This document shows positions 8,169-17,135 of a DNA stretch of 64,000 nt, piece after piece. How positions within the stretch are numbered: the stretch's first letter is position 1; each line of letters begins with the position of its first letter. Source of the DNA: Orlajensenia leifsoniae (GTDB lineage Bacteria > Actinomycetota > Actinomycetes > Actinomycetales > Microbacteriaceae); assembly GCF_004570845.1 (NCBI RefSeq), contig NZ_SPQZ01000003.1, positions 496,001-560,000 of the forward strand, written 5' to 3'. Both the position numbers and the translations under genes were made by a program. The notes beneath the pieces are model-generated. The model was not told where the DNA came from, searched no databases, and worked only from the letters and a program-made list of their open reading frames with translations.

Positions 8169-9355
8169 TGGCGGCTCGGAATCTGGGCGCGACCGCGACC
8201 GCGACCGCGACCTCAACCGCGACAGCGGATGGGGCGGCGGCATCCGTACCCGGCCGTCGGCGCGCGCGCTTCCACGAACTCGAGGTCGCGGCCGTGCGGC
8301 GACTCACCGCCGACAGCGTCGAGGTCACGTTCGCCGTGCCCGACAGGCTGATCGGCGAGTACGACTACCTGCCCGGCCAACACGTCGCCCTCCGCGCCAC
8401 CATCGACGGGCATGAGCTCCGCCGCAGCTATTCGATCTGCCGGCCACCTCGCCGCACCGCTGAGGCGGGAAGCATCTCGGTCGCGATCAAGCGCGACCTC
8501 GGGGGCCGATTCTCGAGCTGGGCGAACAGCGAACTGCACGCCGGGGACCGCATCGACGTGATGAGCCCGCAGGGGACGTTCACCACGGCCCTCGCGGACT
8601 TCGACGATCGGCACATCGTGGGCATCGCGGCCGGCTCGGGCATCACCCCGCTCATGTCGCTGGCCCAGACCGTGCTCGCGGCATCCGACACCGCACGATT
8701 CACCCTCGTCTACACGAACCGTTCGAGCCTCGACGTCATGTTCCTCGACGAACTCGGCGACCTCAAGGACCGGTATCCCTCCCGGCTCGCCCTGCACCAC
8801 GTGCTCTCGCGGGAGCAGCGCACGGCGCCCCTTCTCTCCGGTCGAATCGACGAGGCCAAGCTGCGTCGGATGCTCGATGTGCTCATCCCTCCGGCGACCG
8901 TGGAGGAATGGTTCCTGTGCGGTCCGTTCGAGCTCGTGCAACTCTGCCGAGACACTCTGGAGAGCGTCGGAGTCGAGCGCTCCCACATTCGCTTCGAGCT
9001 GTTCACGACCGGCGATGGCGACCGGCCGGCGGGCGATCATGGCCGCCCCGTGGTCGTGCGCACCGGCGACGGGGTGGTGCGCATCGAGTTCTCCCTCGAC
9101 GGAACGTCCACGACGGTCGAGAGCCCGGTCGGTGCCCACGAGTCGATCCTCAACGCAGCCCTGCGCGTGCGGCCCGATGTTCCCTTCGCCTGCGCGGGTG
9201 GGGTCTGCGGCACCTGCCGTGCCCGCATCCTCGAGGGCAGCGTGCAGATGACGGAGAACTACGCTCTCGAACCCGACGAGCTGGAGCGCGGCTACATCCT
9301 GACCTGCCAGTCCCACCCCACGACGGAGCACGTGCTCGTCGACTACGACGTCTAG
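8168..9355 (+). CDS. paaE: Phenylacetyl-CoA epoxidase reductase PaaE
   Basis: A 395-residue reductase that passes electrons from NADPH through FAD and a 2Fe-2S cluster to PaaA. Order: FAD-binding barrel (about 35-140, with RRSYSICRPP), NAD domain (about 145-275, GIAAGSGITPLMSLAQT), then plant-type ferredoxin (about 300-395) with cluster ligands in CAGGVCGTCRARI and a distal Cys in ILTCQSHP. All four Cys are present. The N-terminus is odd: about 30 extra residues rich in Ala and Thr, encoded by a GCGACC tandem repeat. I keep the ATG at 8168 because it overlaps the paaD stop (TGATG); no better start is visible downstream before the conserved part. Confidence 0.95.
   Translation: MAARNLGATATATATSTATADGAAASVPGRRRARFHELEVAAVRRLTADSVEVTFAVPDRLIGEYDYLPGQHVALRATIDGHELRRSYSICRPPRRTAEAGSISVAIKRDLGGRFSSWANSELHAGDRIDVMSPQGTFTTALADFDDRHIVGIAAGSGITPLMSLAQTVLAASDTARFTLVYTNRSSLDVMFLDELGDLKDRYPSRLALHHVLSREQRTAPLLSGRIDEAKLRRMLDVLIPPATVEEWFLCGPFELVQLCRDTLESVGVERSHIRFELFTTGDGDRPAGDHGRPVVVRTGDGVVRIEFSLDGTSTTVESPVGAHESILNAALRVRPDVPFACAGGVCGTCRARILEGSVQMTENYALEPDELERGYILTCQSHPTTEHVLVDYDV
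8189..8212 (+). repeat. GCGACC tandem repeat in paaE
   Basis: Four perfect head-to-tail copies of GCGACC, in frame, encode alternating Ala-Thr near the PaaE N-terminus. The repeat degenerates into TCAACCGCGACAGCG. Six-base units keep the frame if copy number changes. Confidence 0.9.
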
Positions 9356-9365
9356 GAGCCCACCC

Positions 9366-10139
9366 ATGATCGAGCTGAGCATCGTCGACGGCGTGGCCGA
9401 AGTCGTGCTGAACGCACCGGAGCGGCTGAACGCCCTCGACCCGGCGGCGCTCGCCGAACTGCTCGAGGCCTACATCGAGGCCGAACGTTCCGGCGTGCGG
9501 GCCCTCGTGCTGCGCGGAGAGGGCCGCGCGTTCTGCGCCGGCCGTGACATCGCGAACGTCGACCCGGCCACCGACGACGTGTTGGGCTACCTCGGCGACC
9601 TCGTCACGCCGTTGCTGGAACGGATGAGCCGGTTCCCGGCGCCCACCTTCGCCAGCGCGCACGGTGCCTGCCTCGGCGTCGGCCTGGGCCTGCTCATCGC
9701 CACCGACGTCGTGTACGTGGCGGAGTCTGCGAAGATCGGCTCGCCGTTCGCCGCTCTCGGCGCGACCCTCGACTCGGGCGGGCATGCGCTGTTCTTCGAG
9801 CGGCTCGGCGCCCACAAGACCCTCGACCTCATCTACACCGGACGCCTCATGAGCGGTTCGGAGGCCGTCATGTCGGGGCTGTTCTCGCAGGTGCTGCCGG
9901 ATGACCAGGTGCTCGAGTCGACCCGCGCGGCGGCCCGAGGGGCGGCATCCGGAGCCACCCACGCGTTCCTCGAGAGCAAGCGCCTGATCGCAGGCCTGCG
10001 CGACGAACGCCTCGGCCTGTGGCGCTCGATGGATGCCGAGAACCGCGCACAGGCAGCCCTCAGCGCCACGGCGGACTATCGGGAGGGCTTCGCCGCGTTC
10101 CGCGAGAAGCGTCGCCCGGTCTTCTCGGGTCGCGGCTGA
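9366..10139 (+). CDS. paaG: Crotonase-family isomerase/hydratase (PaaG-like)
   Basis: A 257-residue crotonase-fold enzyme. Oxyanion-hole segments FCAGRDIANV and GACLGVGLGLLIATD are present. The two glutamates used by hydratases are absent here (SPFAALGATLDSGGH and HKTLDLIYTG replace them), which suits an isomerase role such as the epoxide-to-oxepin rearrangement by PaaG better than simple hydration. The ATG follows AGGAG and lies 10 bp after the paaE stop, so it is the last gene of the paaABCDEG operon. Convergent with the DUF389 gene 17 bp away. The PaaG name is inferred from context and the missing Glu pair. Confidence 0.8.
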   Translation: MIELSIVDGVAEVVLNAPERLNALDPAALAELLEAYIEAERSGVRALVLRGEGRAFCAGRDIANVDPATDDVLGYLGDLVTPLLERMSRFPAPTFASAHGACLGVGLGLLIATDVVYVAESAKIGSPFAALGATLDSGGHALFFERLGAHKTLDLIYTGRLMSGSEAVMSGLFSQVLPDDQVLESTRAAARGAASGATHAFLESKRLIAGLRDERLGLWRSMDAENRAQAALSATADYREGFAAFREKRRPVFSGRG

Positions 10140-10156
10140 GCCGTCGTCGATGCACG

Positions 10157-11155
10157 TCACTGAATGACGTGCTCGACGCCCTGACCGACGTCGATGACCA
10201 CGCCCACGAAGGAGGGAACGACCTCGGACATCGCCGTCTGCAGGTCGTCGAGCGGCGGCACCGAGCCGTCATCCGTCGTCACGTCGAGCGTCGCGGTGAG
10301 GCCGCTCCACGCGACCGCGTAGGTGCGTGCGCCCTCGTCGCCGTCGAGCCAGTCCTGCGTCGTCTGTTGGATCGCGACCGACCAGCGGGCGGTCGCGATC
10401 GAGGCGACCGAGTTGGCCGCCAGCGGCACGGCGATGATCGCGGTGAGCACCGCGACGACGGTGTAGGCACGTCGACGGTTCGCGCTCGGTGACGAACTCG
10501 GGTCACGCGCGTAGCCGGCCGCAGTGAAGACGATGCTGCCTGCGATGACGAGGGCGACGACGTTGGAGAGGAACAGCAGCAGCGCACCCAGTGCGTCCTG
10601 CCACAGTCCCTGCCCGACGCACACGCCCACCACGCCGAGGGGAGGCACGAGCGAGATCGCGATGGCCACCCCGGGAAGGACGGCGCTCAGGTCCTTCCTG
10701 CACATCGCGAATCCGCCGGCCAGGCCGGTGGCCAAGGCTGCGACCAGGTCCATCAGGCTGGGAGACGTGCGACCGACGACCTGGGAATTCGCGGCGAGGC
10801 TCTCGGGTGTGGCCACGAATGCCGCGAAGAGCAATCCGAGCAGCACGACGACGACCAGACCGACGAGCACCCACGTGATCGACCGGACGACGAGCCCCAG
10901 ATGCCCAGTGACCATGCCGAGCCCGATGCCGAGGATCGGCGTGCCCAGTGGCGCGATGATCATCGCCCCGATGACTGTCGCGGTCGAATCGGTCAGGATT
11001 CCGGCGATGGCGATGGTCCCGGCGAGAACCAGCATGATGAGGAAGCCGCCGCGCTTGCTCACCCTGTCTCCGCTGTCGAGATCGAGGGCGTCAGTCAGGA
11101 ATCCGACCGGCTGGCGCTTCGACGGCGGGATGAGGGCATCGACGAGACGAGACAT
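10157..11155 (-). CDS. DUF389 integral membrane protein
   Basis: A 332-residue polytopic protein of the DUF389 family. At least six hydrophobic segments run from about residue 40 to 260, including TDSTATVIGAMIIAPLGTPILGIGLG and SLVPPLGVVGVCVGQGLW, the two hallmark motifs. A soluble tail of about 80 residues follows. I chose the ATG at 11155 (MSRLVDAL) because it follows GAAGGAG; the upstream 21 codons lack similarity. Function unknown; some members have been called hydrophobic-domain or stress-linked proteins without biochemistry. It stands alone, convergent with paaG and upstream of the tRNA on the same strand. Confidence 0.88.
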   Translation of the reverse strand: MSRLVDALIPPSKRQPVGFLTDALDLDSGDRVSKRGGFLIMLVLAGTIAIAGILTDSTATVIGAMIIAPLGTPILGIGLGMVTGHLGLVVRSITWVLVGLVVVVLLGLLFAAFVATPESLAANSQVVGRTSPSLMDLVAALATGLAGGFAMCRKDLSAVLPGVAIAISLVPPLGVVGVCVGQGLWQDALGALLLFLSNVVALVIAGSIVFTAAGYARDPSSSPSANRRRAYTVVAVLTAIIAVPLAANSVASIATARWSVAIQQTTQDWLDGDEGARTYAVAWSGLTATLDVTTDDGSVPPLDDLQTAMSEVVPSFVGVVIDVGQGVEHVIQ

Positions 11156-11283
11156 GGCAGCTCCTTCGAACGGCGATGCGTTCATGCTGGCACGCGTGGC
11201 GCGCCGGCGGCAGGGCAATCAGGCCGAGATGCGGCGGGTCGCATCCGCCAGACGAGATGTTCATCAAGCGATCGATCGAGGAG

Positions 11284-11354
11284 AGCGGATGACGGGAATC
11301 GAACCCGCGCTATCAGCTTGGGAAGCTGAAGTTCTGCCATTGAACTACATCCGC
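11284..11354 (-). tRNA. tRNA-Gly (anticodon CCC)
   Basis: On the minus strand the acceptor arms GCGGATG and CATCCGC pair, the anticodon stem TCAGC/GCTGA holds the 7-base loop TTCCCAA (anticodon CCC, reads GGG), and the T arm is GCGGGTTCGATTCCCGT. The discriminator base is U. CCA is not encoded. The length, 71 nt, suits tRNA-Gly. Confidence 0.95.
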
Positions 11355-11399
11355 GTGACGGCAGTGAAGCCGTGCGAGAAATACTAGCAACCGCGCCGT

Positions 11400-11405
11400 T
11401 AGGCT
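11400..11405 (+). promoter_or_regulatory. -10 box for leaderless dcd transcript
   Basis: TAGGCT ends 6 nt before the GTG start of dcd, so transcription would begin at or next to the start codon. No Shine-Dalgarno sequence is present. Confidence 0.55.
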
Positions 11406-11411
11406 GACGAC

Positions 11412-12017
11412 GTGCTTCTCTCCGACCGTGACATCAAGGCCGATCTCGCCGCCGATCGCATCAGTCTCGAGCCCTACGACGAGGCGATGGTGCAGCCATC
11501 GTCGATCGACGTGCGGCTCGACCGCTTCTTCAGGCTGTTCGACAACCACAAGTACCCGTTCATCGATCCGGCGGAAGACCAGCCCGAGCTCACGCACCTC
11601 ATCGAGGTCGCCCCCGACGAGCCGTTCATCCTGCACCCCGGCGAGTTCGTGCTCGGCAGCACCTACGAGGCCGTCACACTTCCCGACGACATCGCCGCCC
11701 GGCTCGAGGGCAAGTCGTCACTCGGCCGCCTCGGCCTGTTGACGCACTCGACCGCAGGCTTCATCGACCCCGGATTCTCGGGCCACGTCACCCTCGAGCT
11801 CTCGAACGTGGCGACCCTGCCCATCAAGCTCTGGCCGGGCATGAAGATCGGCCAGATGTGCTTCTTCAGGCTCACCTCGCCGGCCGAGAAGCCCTACGGC
11901 TCGGCGGAGTACTCCTCCCGGTACCAGGGGCAGCGAGGACCGACGGCATCCCGCTCGTTCCAGAACTTCCACCGAACGGATGTCTCCACGACCGAGGCAG
12001 GTCGTCCCGGCGCGTGA
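11412..12017 (+). CDS. dcd: dCTP deaminase
   Basis: A 201-residue trimeric nucleotide enzyme that converts dCTP to dUTP (in some actinobacteria directly to dUMP). Family segments are [66 protein letters not shown] (with the catalytic Glu) and [17 protein letters not shown]. The GTG start at 11412 gives the standard N-terminus. Length fits monofunctional and bifunctional Dcd alike; I cannot tell which. It is flanked by tRNA-Gly on one side and faces the amidotransferase gene, 10 bp away, on the other. Confidence 0.95.
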   Translation: MLLSDRDIKADLAADRISLEPYDEAMVQPSSIDVRLDRFFRLFDNHKYPFIDPAEDQPELTHLIEVAPDEPFILHPGEFVLGSTYEAVTLPDDIAARLEGKSSLGRLGLLTHSTAGFIDPGFSGHVTLELSNVATLPIKLWPGMKIGQMCFFRLTSPAEKPYGSAEYSSRYQGQRGPTASRSFQNFHRTDVSTTEAGRPGA

Positions 12018-12027
12018 GCCAGATGGG

Positions 12028-12864
12028 CTACGACGCCAGGAACGGCTGGTACTCGTAGCCTGCCTCGTCCAGGATCGCCACCGTCGCCTCCGGCACCTCT
12101 ATGAAGGCGCCGGGCAGGTTGTTCAGCGGCTCCGAGACGACGACCCGCGCCCGGTCGCCGAACAGGTTCAGGCGCTCGGCATCCGGGTACAACTCGCGCA
12201 GGGCTGATATCTCGGCGGAGTGGAACAGCGAGCGCGTCTGCCCCTGGCTCGAGTATCGGAAGGTCCAGAGCGTCCTCCCATTCGACACGGCGAGCGTGCC
12301 CTGCATCGGGAACGCGACTCCCTTCTCGCGGCCCACCGACTCGACCATGCGCACGGCCTTCGCCATCGCGCCGATCGGGTCGTCCTGGAGCCCCAGGGTC
12401 AGCGCGAGGTGGAAGAGCACCTCCGAGTCGGTCGTTCCGTGGATGGCCGGGTAGAGCGACGGATCCACGGCGAACGTCAGGTCGCGCTTGTACGTGATGA
12501 AGTCGGAGAGGAACCCGTTGTGCATGAACATCCAGTTCTCGTGACGGAACGGATGGCAGTTGGTCTGCTGGATGGGCGGCCCGCCCGCTGCCCGCACGTG
12601 CGCGAAGAACAGCGGGCTCTCCACGGCCTGGGTGATCTCGCGCAGGTTCTCGTCATGCCACGCCGGTTCGATGCTGTGGAACAGGGCCGGGATGCCGCGC
12701 GTGCGGTCGTCCTTCGGGTACCAGCCGAATCCGAAGCCGTCTCCGTTCACGGTCTCGGCCCCGAGCGGCGAGTTGAGCGATTGCGCCACGAGGGAGTGTT
12801 GCGCATCGAGGATCAAGGTGGACGGTTGGATCGGTTCGCCCGAATAGGCCAGCCAACGGCACAT
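12028..12864 (-). CDS. Class II glutamine amidotransferase (YafJ/EgtC-like)
   Basis: A 278-residue amidotransferase of the N-terminal nucleophile type. The sequence begins MCRWLAYSG, so Cys2 becomes the catalytic N-terminus after Met removal. Later motifs are NGDGFGFGWYP, FFAHVRAAGG, NCHPFRHENWMFMHNGFLSDF and GTTDSEVLFHLAL, all typical. It would release ammonia from glutamine or a gamma-glutamyl amide. The rest of the ergothioneine pathway is not nearby, so the EgtC role is not supported; stand-alone YafJ-type function is unknown. A strong SD (GGAGGTGG) precedes the ATG. Confidence 0.9.
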   Translation of the reverse strand: MCRWLAYSGEPIQPSTLILDAQHSLVAQSLNSPLGAETVNGDGFGFGWYPKDDRTRGIPALFHSIEPAWHDENLREITQAVESPLFFAHVRAAGGPPIQQTNCHPFRHENWMFMHNGFLSDFITYKRDLTFAVDPSLYPAIHGTTDSEVLFHLALTLGLQDDPIGAMAKAVRMVESVGREKGVAFPMQGTLAVSNGRTLWTFRYSSQGQTRSLFHSAEISALRELYPDAERLNLFGDRARVVVSEPLNNLPGAFIEVPEATVAILDEAGYEYQPFLAS

Positions 12865-12989
12865 GAAGCCACCTCCGTAGCATCGTCATCGATGTTCGTG
12901 ATGCTACTCGCGCTGTGCGAGTGCGTCACCCGCGGAACGGGACGGTTTCTTCTGCGCGCAACGGACACCTGTCTGTAACCCGCGCCGGG

Positions 12990-12995
12990 TATCGT
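12990..12995 (+). promoter_or_regulatory. -10 box for leaderless transcript of the gene at 13002
   Basis: TATCGT is followed by exactly 6 nt and the ATG at 13002, the leaderless spacing seen at other genes in the window. Confidence 0.5.
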
Positions 12996-13001
12996 CGGAG
13001 T

Positions 13002-13526
13002 ATGAGTCCCATCACCACGTCCGCGTTCACCGCGGCCCTCGTCGCCGACGGTCCGGCGCCCGAGAGCAGCGTGTACGCGCGCGGGTTCGGCTCGTTGGTC
13101 GGCTCGTGGGCGGTGAAGGGGCGACGTCTCGATGAGGCATCCGGAATCTGGAAGGAACGCGAGTTCACCTGGATCGTCTCGTTCATCCTCGGCGGCCACG
13201 CGATCCAGGACGTCGAGGTGGTGCCCAGCGTGGATGACCCCGAGGTCATGGAGACTCTCGCGACGGGCGTGCGCGTCTACGATCCGGATGCCGGACTCTG
13301 GCGTGTGAGCTTCTTCGCCCCGCAGACCGGGGACTTCTGCCATCTGGTCGCGAGCCGGCACCGTGACGGCATCCGCCAGGACGGATCGCAGACCGACGAG
13401 CGGCCGATCCGGTGGAACTTCAGCGCGATCACCGAGACGAGTTATGTCTGGGACGCCTGGGTGTCGAACGACGACGGTCGCACCTGGGAGCTCACGGAGC
13501 ACAACGAGGCGGTTCGGGTCAGCTGA
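13002..13526 (+). CDS. Conserved hypothetical protein, likely cytosolic beta-barrel
   Basis: A 174-residue protein with no signal peptide or membrane segment. It is rich in aromatic residues set in strand-like stretches (FGSLVGSWAVKGRRLDEASGIWKEREFTWIVSFILGG, LWRVSFFAPQTGDF, SYVWDAWVSNDDGRTWEL). The pattern resembles DUF1579-type proteins, which have a lipocalin-like barrel, but I do not recognise it with confidence. I chose the ATG at 13002 because a -10 box sits 6 nt upstream; the open frame goes 29 codons further. It is divergent from the amidotransferase and convergent with a TetR gene. Function unknown. Confidence 0.75.
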   Translation: MSPITTSAFTAALVADGPAPESSVYARGFGSLVGSWAVKGRRLDEASGIWKEREFTWIVSFILGGHAIQDVEVVPSVDDPEVMETLATGVRVYDPDAGLWRVSFFAPQTGDFCHLVASRHRDGIRQDGSQTDERPIRWNFSAITETSYVWDAWVSNDDGRTWELTEHNEAVRVS

Positions 13527-13580
13527 GACGCTGCGCTTCGGCCGCGGACTTCCTCGGGCCTCGGCGCGCGGGTCGGCAGG

Positions 13581-14279
13581 TCAGCGCGCGGAGTCGCCCG
13601 TCAGCGCGTTCGCCCGCTCGACGGCACTCGGCGCCGCGGCGCCGCTCATCAGTCGGTCGACGAGCTCGTCGAGGGTCTTCGTGACGATGCGGGGCATGTC
13701 CACGGCATCCGGATCGAGCAGCCACTGCACCTGCAGGCCGTCCATCACGGCGATGAGAGTGGATGCTGCGTCGAGGAGATCCTGTCGGGAGGCGTGGCCC
13801 TCGGTCACCTCGCCGAGCACGCCGGCGATCTTCTCGCGCAGCACCGTGGTGCGGTCGCGGAAATACTCCTGGGCCGGATGCCCGTCGGTGACGGACTCGG
13901 CGGAGAGCACGGCGTAGGTCTGCACGACTCCGGGGCGGTGCGTGTTCTCGGCGACGGTCTCGATGATGTGCGAAAGGAAGGACGGGCCCTCGGCCTGCTC
14001 GCGTGCCTCGACACCGGCGACCTCGATGCCATCGCGGTACTTGAGCACGGCGATGAGCAGGCCCTCCTTGGAGCCGAAGTGGTGGAGCACACCGGCGTGG
14101 GTCATGCCGGCCTGCTCGGCCACCTCGACCAAGGCTCCCTTGTTGTAGCCGCGGGCGCCGAACACCTGCATGGCCGCCTGCAGCACGGCCTCGCGGCGCT
14201 CGAGCGTGCGGGCCTGAGGGCGCTGCACCCTGTCGGCCGCTGAGACCACCCGGGTCGCGGTCTGTGCCGTATCGGCCAC
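13581..14279 (-). CDS. TetR-family regulator, probable repressor of the beta-glucoside locus
   Basis: A 232-residue TetR regulator. The HTH is ERREAVLQAAMQVFGARGYNKGALVEVAEQAGMTHAGVLHHFGSKEGLL, followed by a helical ligand domain. Start choice: the GTG at 14279 (MADTAQTATR) follows GGAAGGA at a good distance; longer starts at 14294 and 14318 are possible. It is divergent from the GH3 beta-glucosidase gene, and a 32-bp inverted repeat lies in the shared 207-bp region. This arrangement suggests that it represses the glucosidase-transporter operon and perhaps itself. The ligand is unknown. Confidence 0.88.
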   Translation of the reverse strand: MADTAQTATRVVSAADRVQRPQARTLERREAVLQAAMQVFGARGYNKGALVEVAEQAGMTHAGVLHHFGSKEGLLIAVLKYRDGIEVAGVEAREQAEGPSFLSHIIETVAENTHRPGVVQTYAVLSAESVTDGHPAQEYFRDRTTVLREKIAGVLGEVTEGHASRQDLLDAASTLIAVMDGLQVQWLLDPDAVDMPRIVTKTLDELVDRLMSGAAAPSAVERANALTGDSAR

Positions 14280-14404
14280 GATCGTTCCTTCCATCGTGCC
14301 GACGGATCCTGCCGGCACTCACACATTCTCGAAGCTTCCGGCCTCGTCGCGGAAGTCCCCGGAGCGAGTCGCGACCGAGTTCCGCGACGTTATCAAAGCG
14401 TTAC

Positions 14405-14436
14405 CACACTGACTTACTGACTTGTAAGTAAGTGTG
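14405..14436. promoter_or_regulatory. TetR operator candidate between the TetR and GH3 genes
   Basis: Arms CACACTGACTTAC and GTAAGTAAGTGTG differ at one position and are separated by 6 nt. The sequence is AT-richer than its surroundings and lies midway between divergent regulator and target, 50 bp before the GH3 start. Confidence 0.7.
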
Positions 14437-14486
14437 CCACGATAACCAACATCACTCAATGACGAGCTCTGATCTGGAGTATAGGC

Positions 14487-17051
14487 GTGACCCTCAGCAC
14501 CACAGCCACCGACCGGTCGGTCGATCGGAGCGCTGCCTCCGTCGCATCGCTGGACACAGCCGCACTCGCATCCGGGCTCCCGCTCGACGAGAAGATCGCC
14601 CTCCTCACCGGGGCCGGCACGTGGGTGCTGCACAACATCGACGCGATCGGGCTGCGCACCGTCACGGTGTCGGATGGACCCATCGGCGTGCGCGGAGTCG
14701 ACGGTGACGGCCGCCCGTCGGCCCAGCTGCCGGCGCCCAGCGCCACGGCCGCCACCTGGGACGTCGACCTGCAGGCGCGCATCGGCACGCTGATGGCGGG
14801 GGAGGCCCGGCGCAAGGGCGTCGACGTCGTGCTGGCACCCGTCGTCAACCTGCAGCGCTCTCCCGTGGGCGGCCGCCACTTCGAGTGCCTCTCCGAAGAC
14901 CCCTTCCTCACCACGCGGCTGGCCGTGGCGTTCATCGACGCGCTGCAGCAGCAGGGCGTGGCCGCCTGCATCAAGCACTTCATCGCCAACGAGACCGAGA
15001 CCGATCGCACCGAGTACGTCTCGCGCATCGATGAGCGCACCCTGCGCGAGGTCTACCTGGCTCCGTTCGAGGCGGTGGTCGAGGCCGGCGTCTGGACCAT
15101 CATGGCCGCATACAACGGCCTCTCCCTCGAGGGCGTCGACGCCACGGCGACGGAGCACGGCCCGCTGCTGAACGGCATCCTCAAGAACGAGTGGGGCTTC
15201 GACGGCGTCGTCATCAGCGACTGGCTGGCGACCAAGAACACTGTGGAGGCCGCCCTCGGCGGACTCGACCTCGTGATGCCCGGCCCCGGCGGCCCGTGGG
15301 GCGAGAACCTCACCCAGGCCGTTCGCGACGGCCGCGTGCCGATCGACGTCATCGACGACAAGGTGGCGCGAATCCTGCTCCTCGCCGAGCGCGTCGGAGC
15401 TCTCACCGGTACCGCCGGCGACGTTCCCGCCTTCGACGCGACGGATGCCTCCCCCGAGCCCGACGCCCCAGAGGTCCGCGCGCTCCTCACCGAGCTGGCC
15501 GCCCGCTCCACCGTCGTGCTGCGGAACGAGGGCGCCCTGCTCCCGCTCGGCGCCGACACGACGAGCGTCGCCCTCATCGGGCCGAACGCCGCGAAGCTCT
15601 TCACCCAGGGCGGCGGCAGCGCCTTCGTGCGCGCCCCGCTCGTGGCCGACCCTGTCGCGGCTCTGCGGGCGGCGCTGCCTGCGGCATCCGTCTCCCTGCA
15701 CCGCGGCGGAGTGAGCGAGGCCGGCGCGCCCGCGATGCCGAGCGAGCTGCTCTCCACCCCCGACGGCGCCCCCGGAATGCTCATCGAGCACCTCGACTCC
15801 CACGGTGCGGTCGTCGACACGAGCGTGATCACGGATGCCGCCCACATCTGGTTCGACATCCTCGACCCGCGCGTCGTCGACGTTCGACTGACCACCGACG
15901 TGAGCGTCGCCGGCGGCGGACACCATGCGATCGAGTTCGCCCCGGTCGGGGCGCACCGCATCGAGGTCGACGGCGTGCTGCTCAGCGAATCGGGCGCCCG
16001 CGTCGGCAGCGAGGTCGTGCTCAACTCCTCTTACGCGAACCCCGAGACCTTCACGGCCACCCTTCCGGATGATGACGCCGACCGCGTCGTGCACATCGAG
16101 GCCGTGCTGCAGGTCGTGCAGGCCGACGCCTACGGCGACTTCGTGCGGCTGCACCTGCGATACCGCGAGCCCGGGCTGTCGGTGGAGCAGGAGATCGCCG
16201 AGGCTGTCGCTGCCGCGAGCGCATCGGATGTCGCCGTCGTCGTCATCGGCACCAACCCCGAGACGGAGTCCGAGGGCTGGGACCGGCCGAACCTCGACCT
16301 GCCCGGCCGTCAGAACGAGCTCGTGCGCCGCGTGCTCGAGGCCAATCCGCGCACGATCGTGATCGTCAACGCCGGTGCCCCGGTCATCCTGCCGTGGCTC
16401 GACGAGGTTCCCGCCGCGCTCTGGTGGTGGCTGCCCGGCCAGGAGGCCGGCACCTCGCTCGCAGCTGTGCTCACCGGAGCCGTCGAGCCCTCGGGTCGCC
16501 TGCCCTGGACCCTTCCAGCCGACGAGGCCGACGTCCCCGTGGCGAACGGCCTACCCGTCGACGGATTCGTCGACTATCCCGAGGGAACCGACGTCGGCCA
16601 CCGCGGGTGGGACCGCCACGGCCTCACCCCAGCCCGCGAGTTCGGCTACGGGCTCGGCTACACGACGTGGGAGTACAGCGGGATCGCCGTGACGGATGCG
16701 CCGGCATCCGGAGCCGAAGCCGCTGCAGGCGCCGCAACCACCCTGGCCACGGCCTCCATCACCCTCGCCAACTCCGGCCCCCGCGCCGGCCGCGAAGTCG
16801 TGCAGGTCTACCTCGAGGCTCCCGCAGAACCAGCCGACCCCCAGCGCCCGGTGCGCTGGCTCGCCGGCTTCGCAGTCGTCGACGCCGAACCCGGCGTCGA
16901 GATCACCGTCGACATCCCGCTGGCCAGACGATCCTTCGAGATCTGGTCGACGGATGCCGCGACCTGGCGACTCCCCGCCGGCACGTATCGTGTCGTCGCG
17001 GGACGATCCAGCCGAGATCTCCGTCTCGAGGCCGCGCTCGCGGTCTCCTGA
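14487..17051 (+). CDS. Glycoside hydrolase family 3 beta-glucosidase
   Basis: An 854-residue GH3 enzyme without signal peptide, so cytosolic. Domains in order: (alpha/beta)8 barrel about 30-320, with substrate-binding KHFIANETETDRTEYVSRIDERTLREVYL and nucleophile Asp245 in GVVISDWLA; alpha/beta sandwich from about 340, interrupted by an inserted PA14-like beta domain at about 420-570; and a fibronectin-III-like domain from about 720. Such enzymes hydrolyse cellobiose-like oligosaccharides and aryl glucosides. The GTG start has GGAG 8 nt upstream. It is the first gene before a Dpp/Opp-type importer, with an 84-bp gap, which argues for intracellular cleavage of an imported beta-glucoside. Confidence 0.93.
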   Translation: MTLSTTATDRSVDRSAASVASLDTAALASGLPLDEKIALLTGAGTWVLHNIDAIGLRTVTVSDGPIGVRGVDGDGRPSAQLPAPSATAATWDVDLQARIGTLMAGEARRKGVDVVLAPVVNLQRSPVGGRHFECLSEDPFLTTRLAVAFIDALQQQGVAACIKHFIANETETDRTEYVSRIDERTLREVYLAPFEAVVEAGVWTIMAAYNGLSLEGVDATATEHGPLLNGILKNEWGFDGVVISDWLATKNTVEAALGGLDLVMPGPGGPWGENLTQAVRDGRVPIDVIDDKVARILLLAERVGALTGTAGDVPAFDATDASPEPDAPEVRALLTELAARSTVVLRNEGALLPLGADTTSVALIGPNAAKLFTQGGGSAFVRAPLVADPVAALRAALPAASVSLHRGGVSEAGAPAMPSELLSTPDGAPGMLIEHLDSHGAVVDTSVITDAAHIWFDILDPRVVDVRLTTDVSVAGGGHHAIEFAPVGAHRIEVDGVLLSESGARVGSEVVLNSSYANPETFTATLPDDDADRVVHIEAVLQVVQADAYGDFVRLHLRYREPGLSVEQEIAEAVAAASASDVAVVVIGTNPETESEGWDRPNLDLPGRQNELVRRVLEANPRTIVIVNAGAPVILPWLDEVPAALWWWLPGQEAGTSLAAVLTGAVEPSGRLPWTLPADEADVPVANGLPVDGFVDYPEGTDVGHRGWDRHGLTPAREFGYGLGYTTWEYSGIAVTDAPASGAEAAAGAATTLATASITLANSGPRAGREVVQVYLEAPAEPADPQRPVRWLAGFAVVDAEPGVEITVDIPLARRSFEIWSTDAATWRLPAGTYRVVAGRSSRDLRLEAALAVS

Positions 17052-17135
17052 GGGGGAGCCCACCACCACCACGAAGCACCACACGCACCACGGGCATCCG
17101 CTCGACACACAAATGAGATGCAAGGAGGCATTCAG

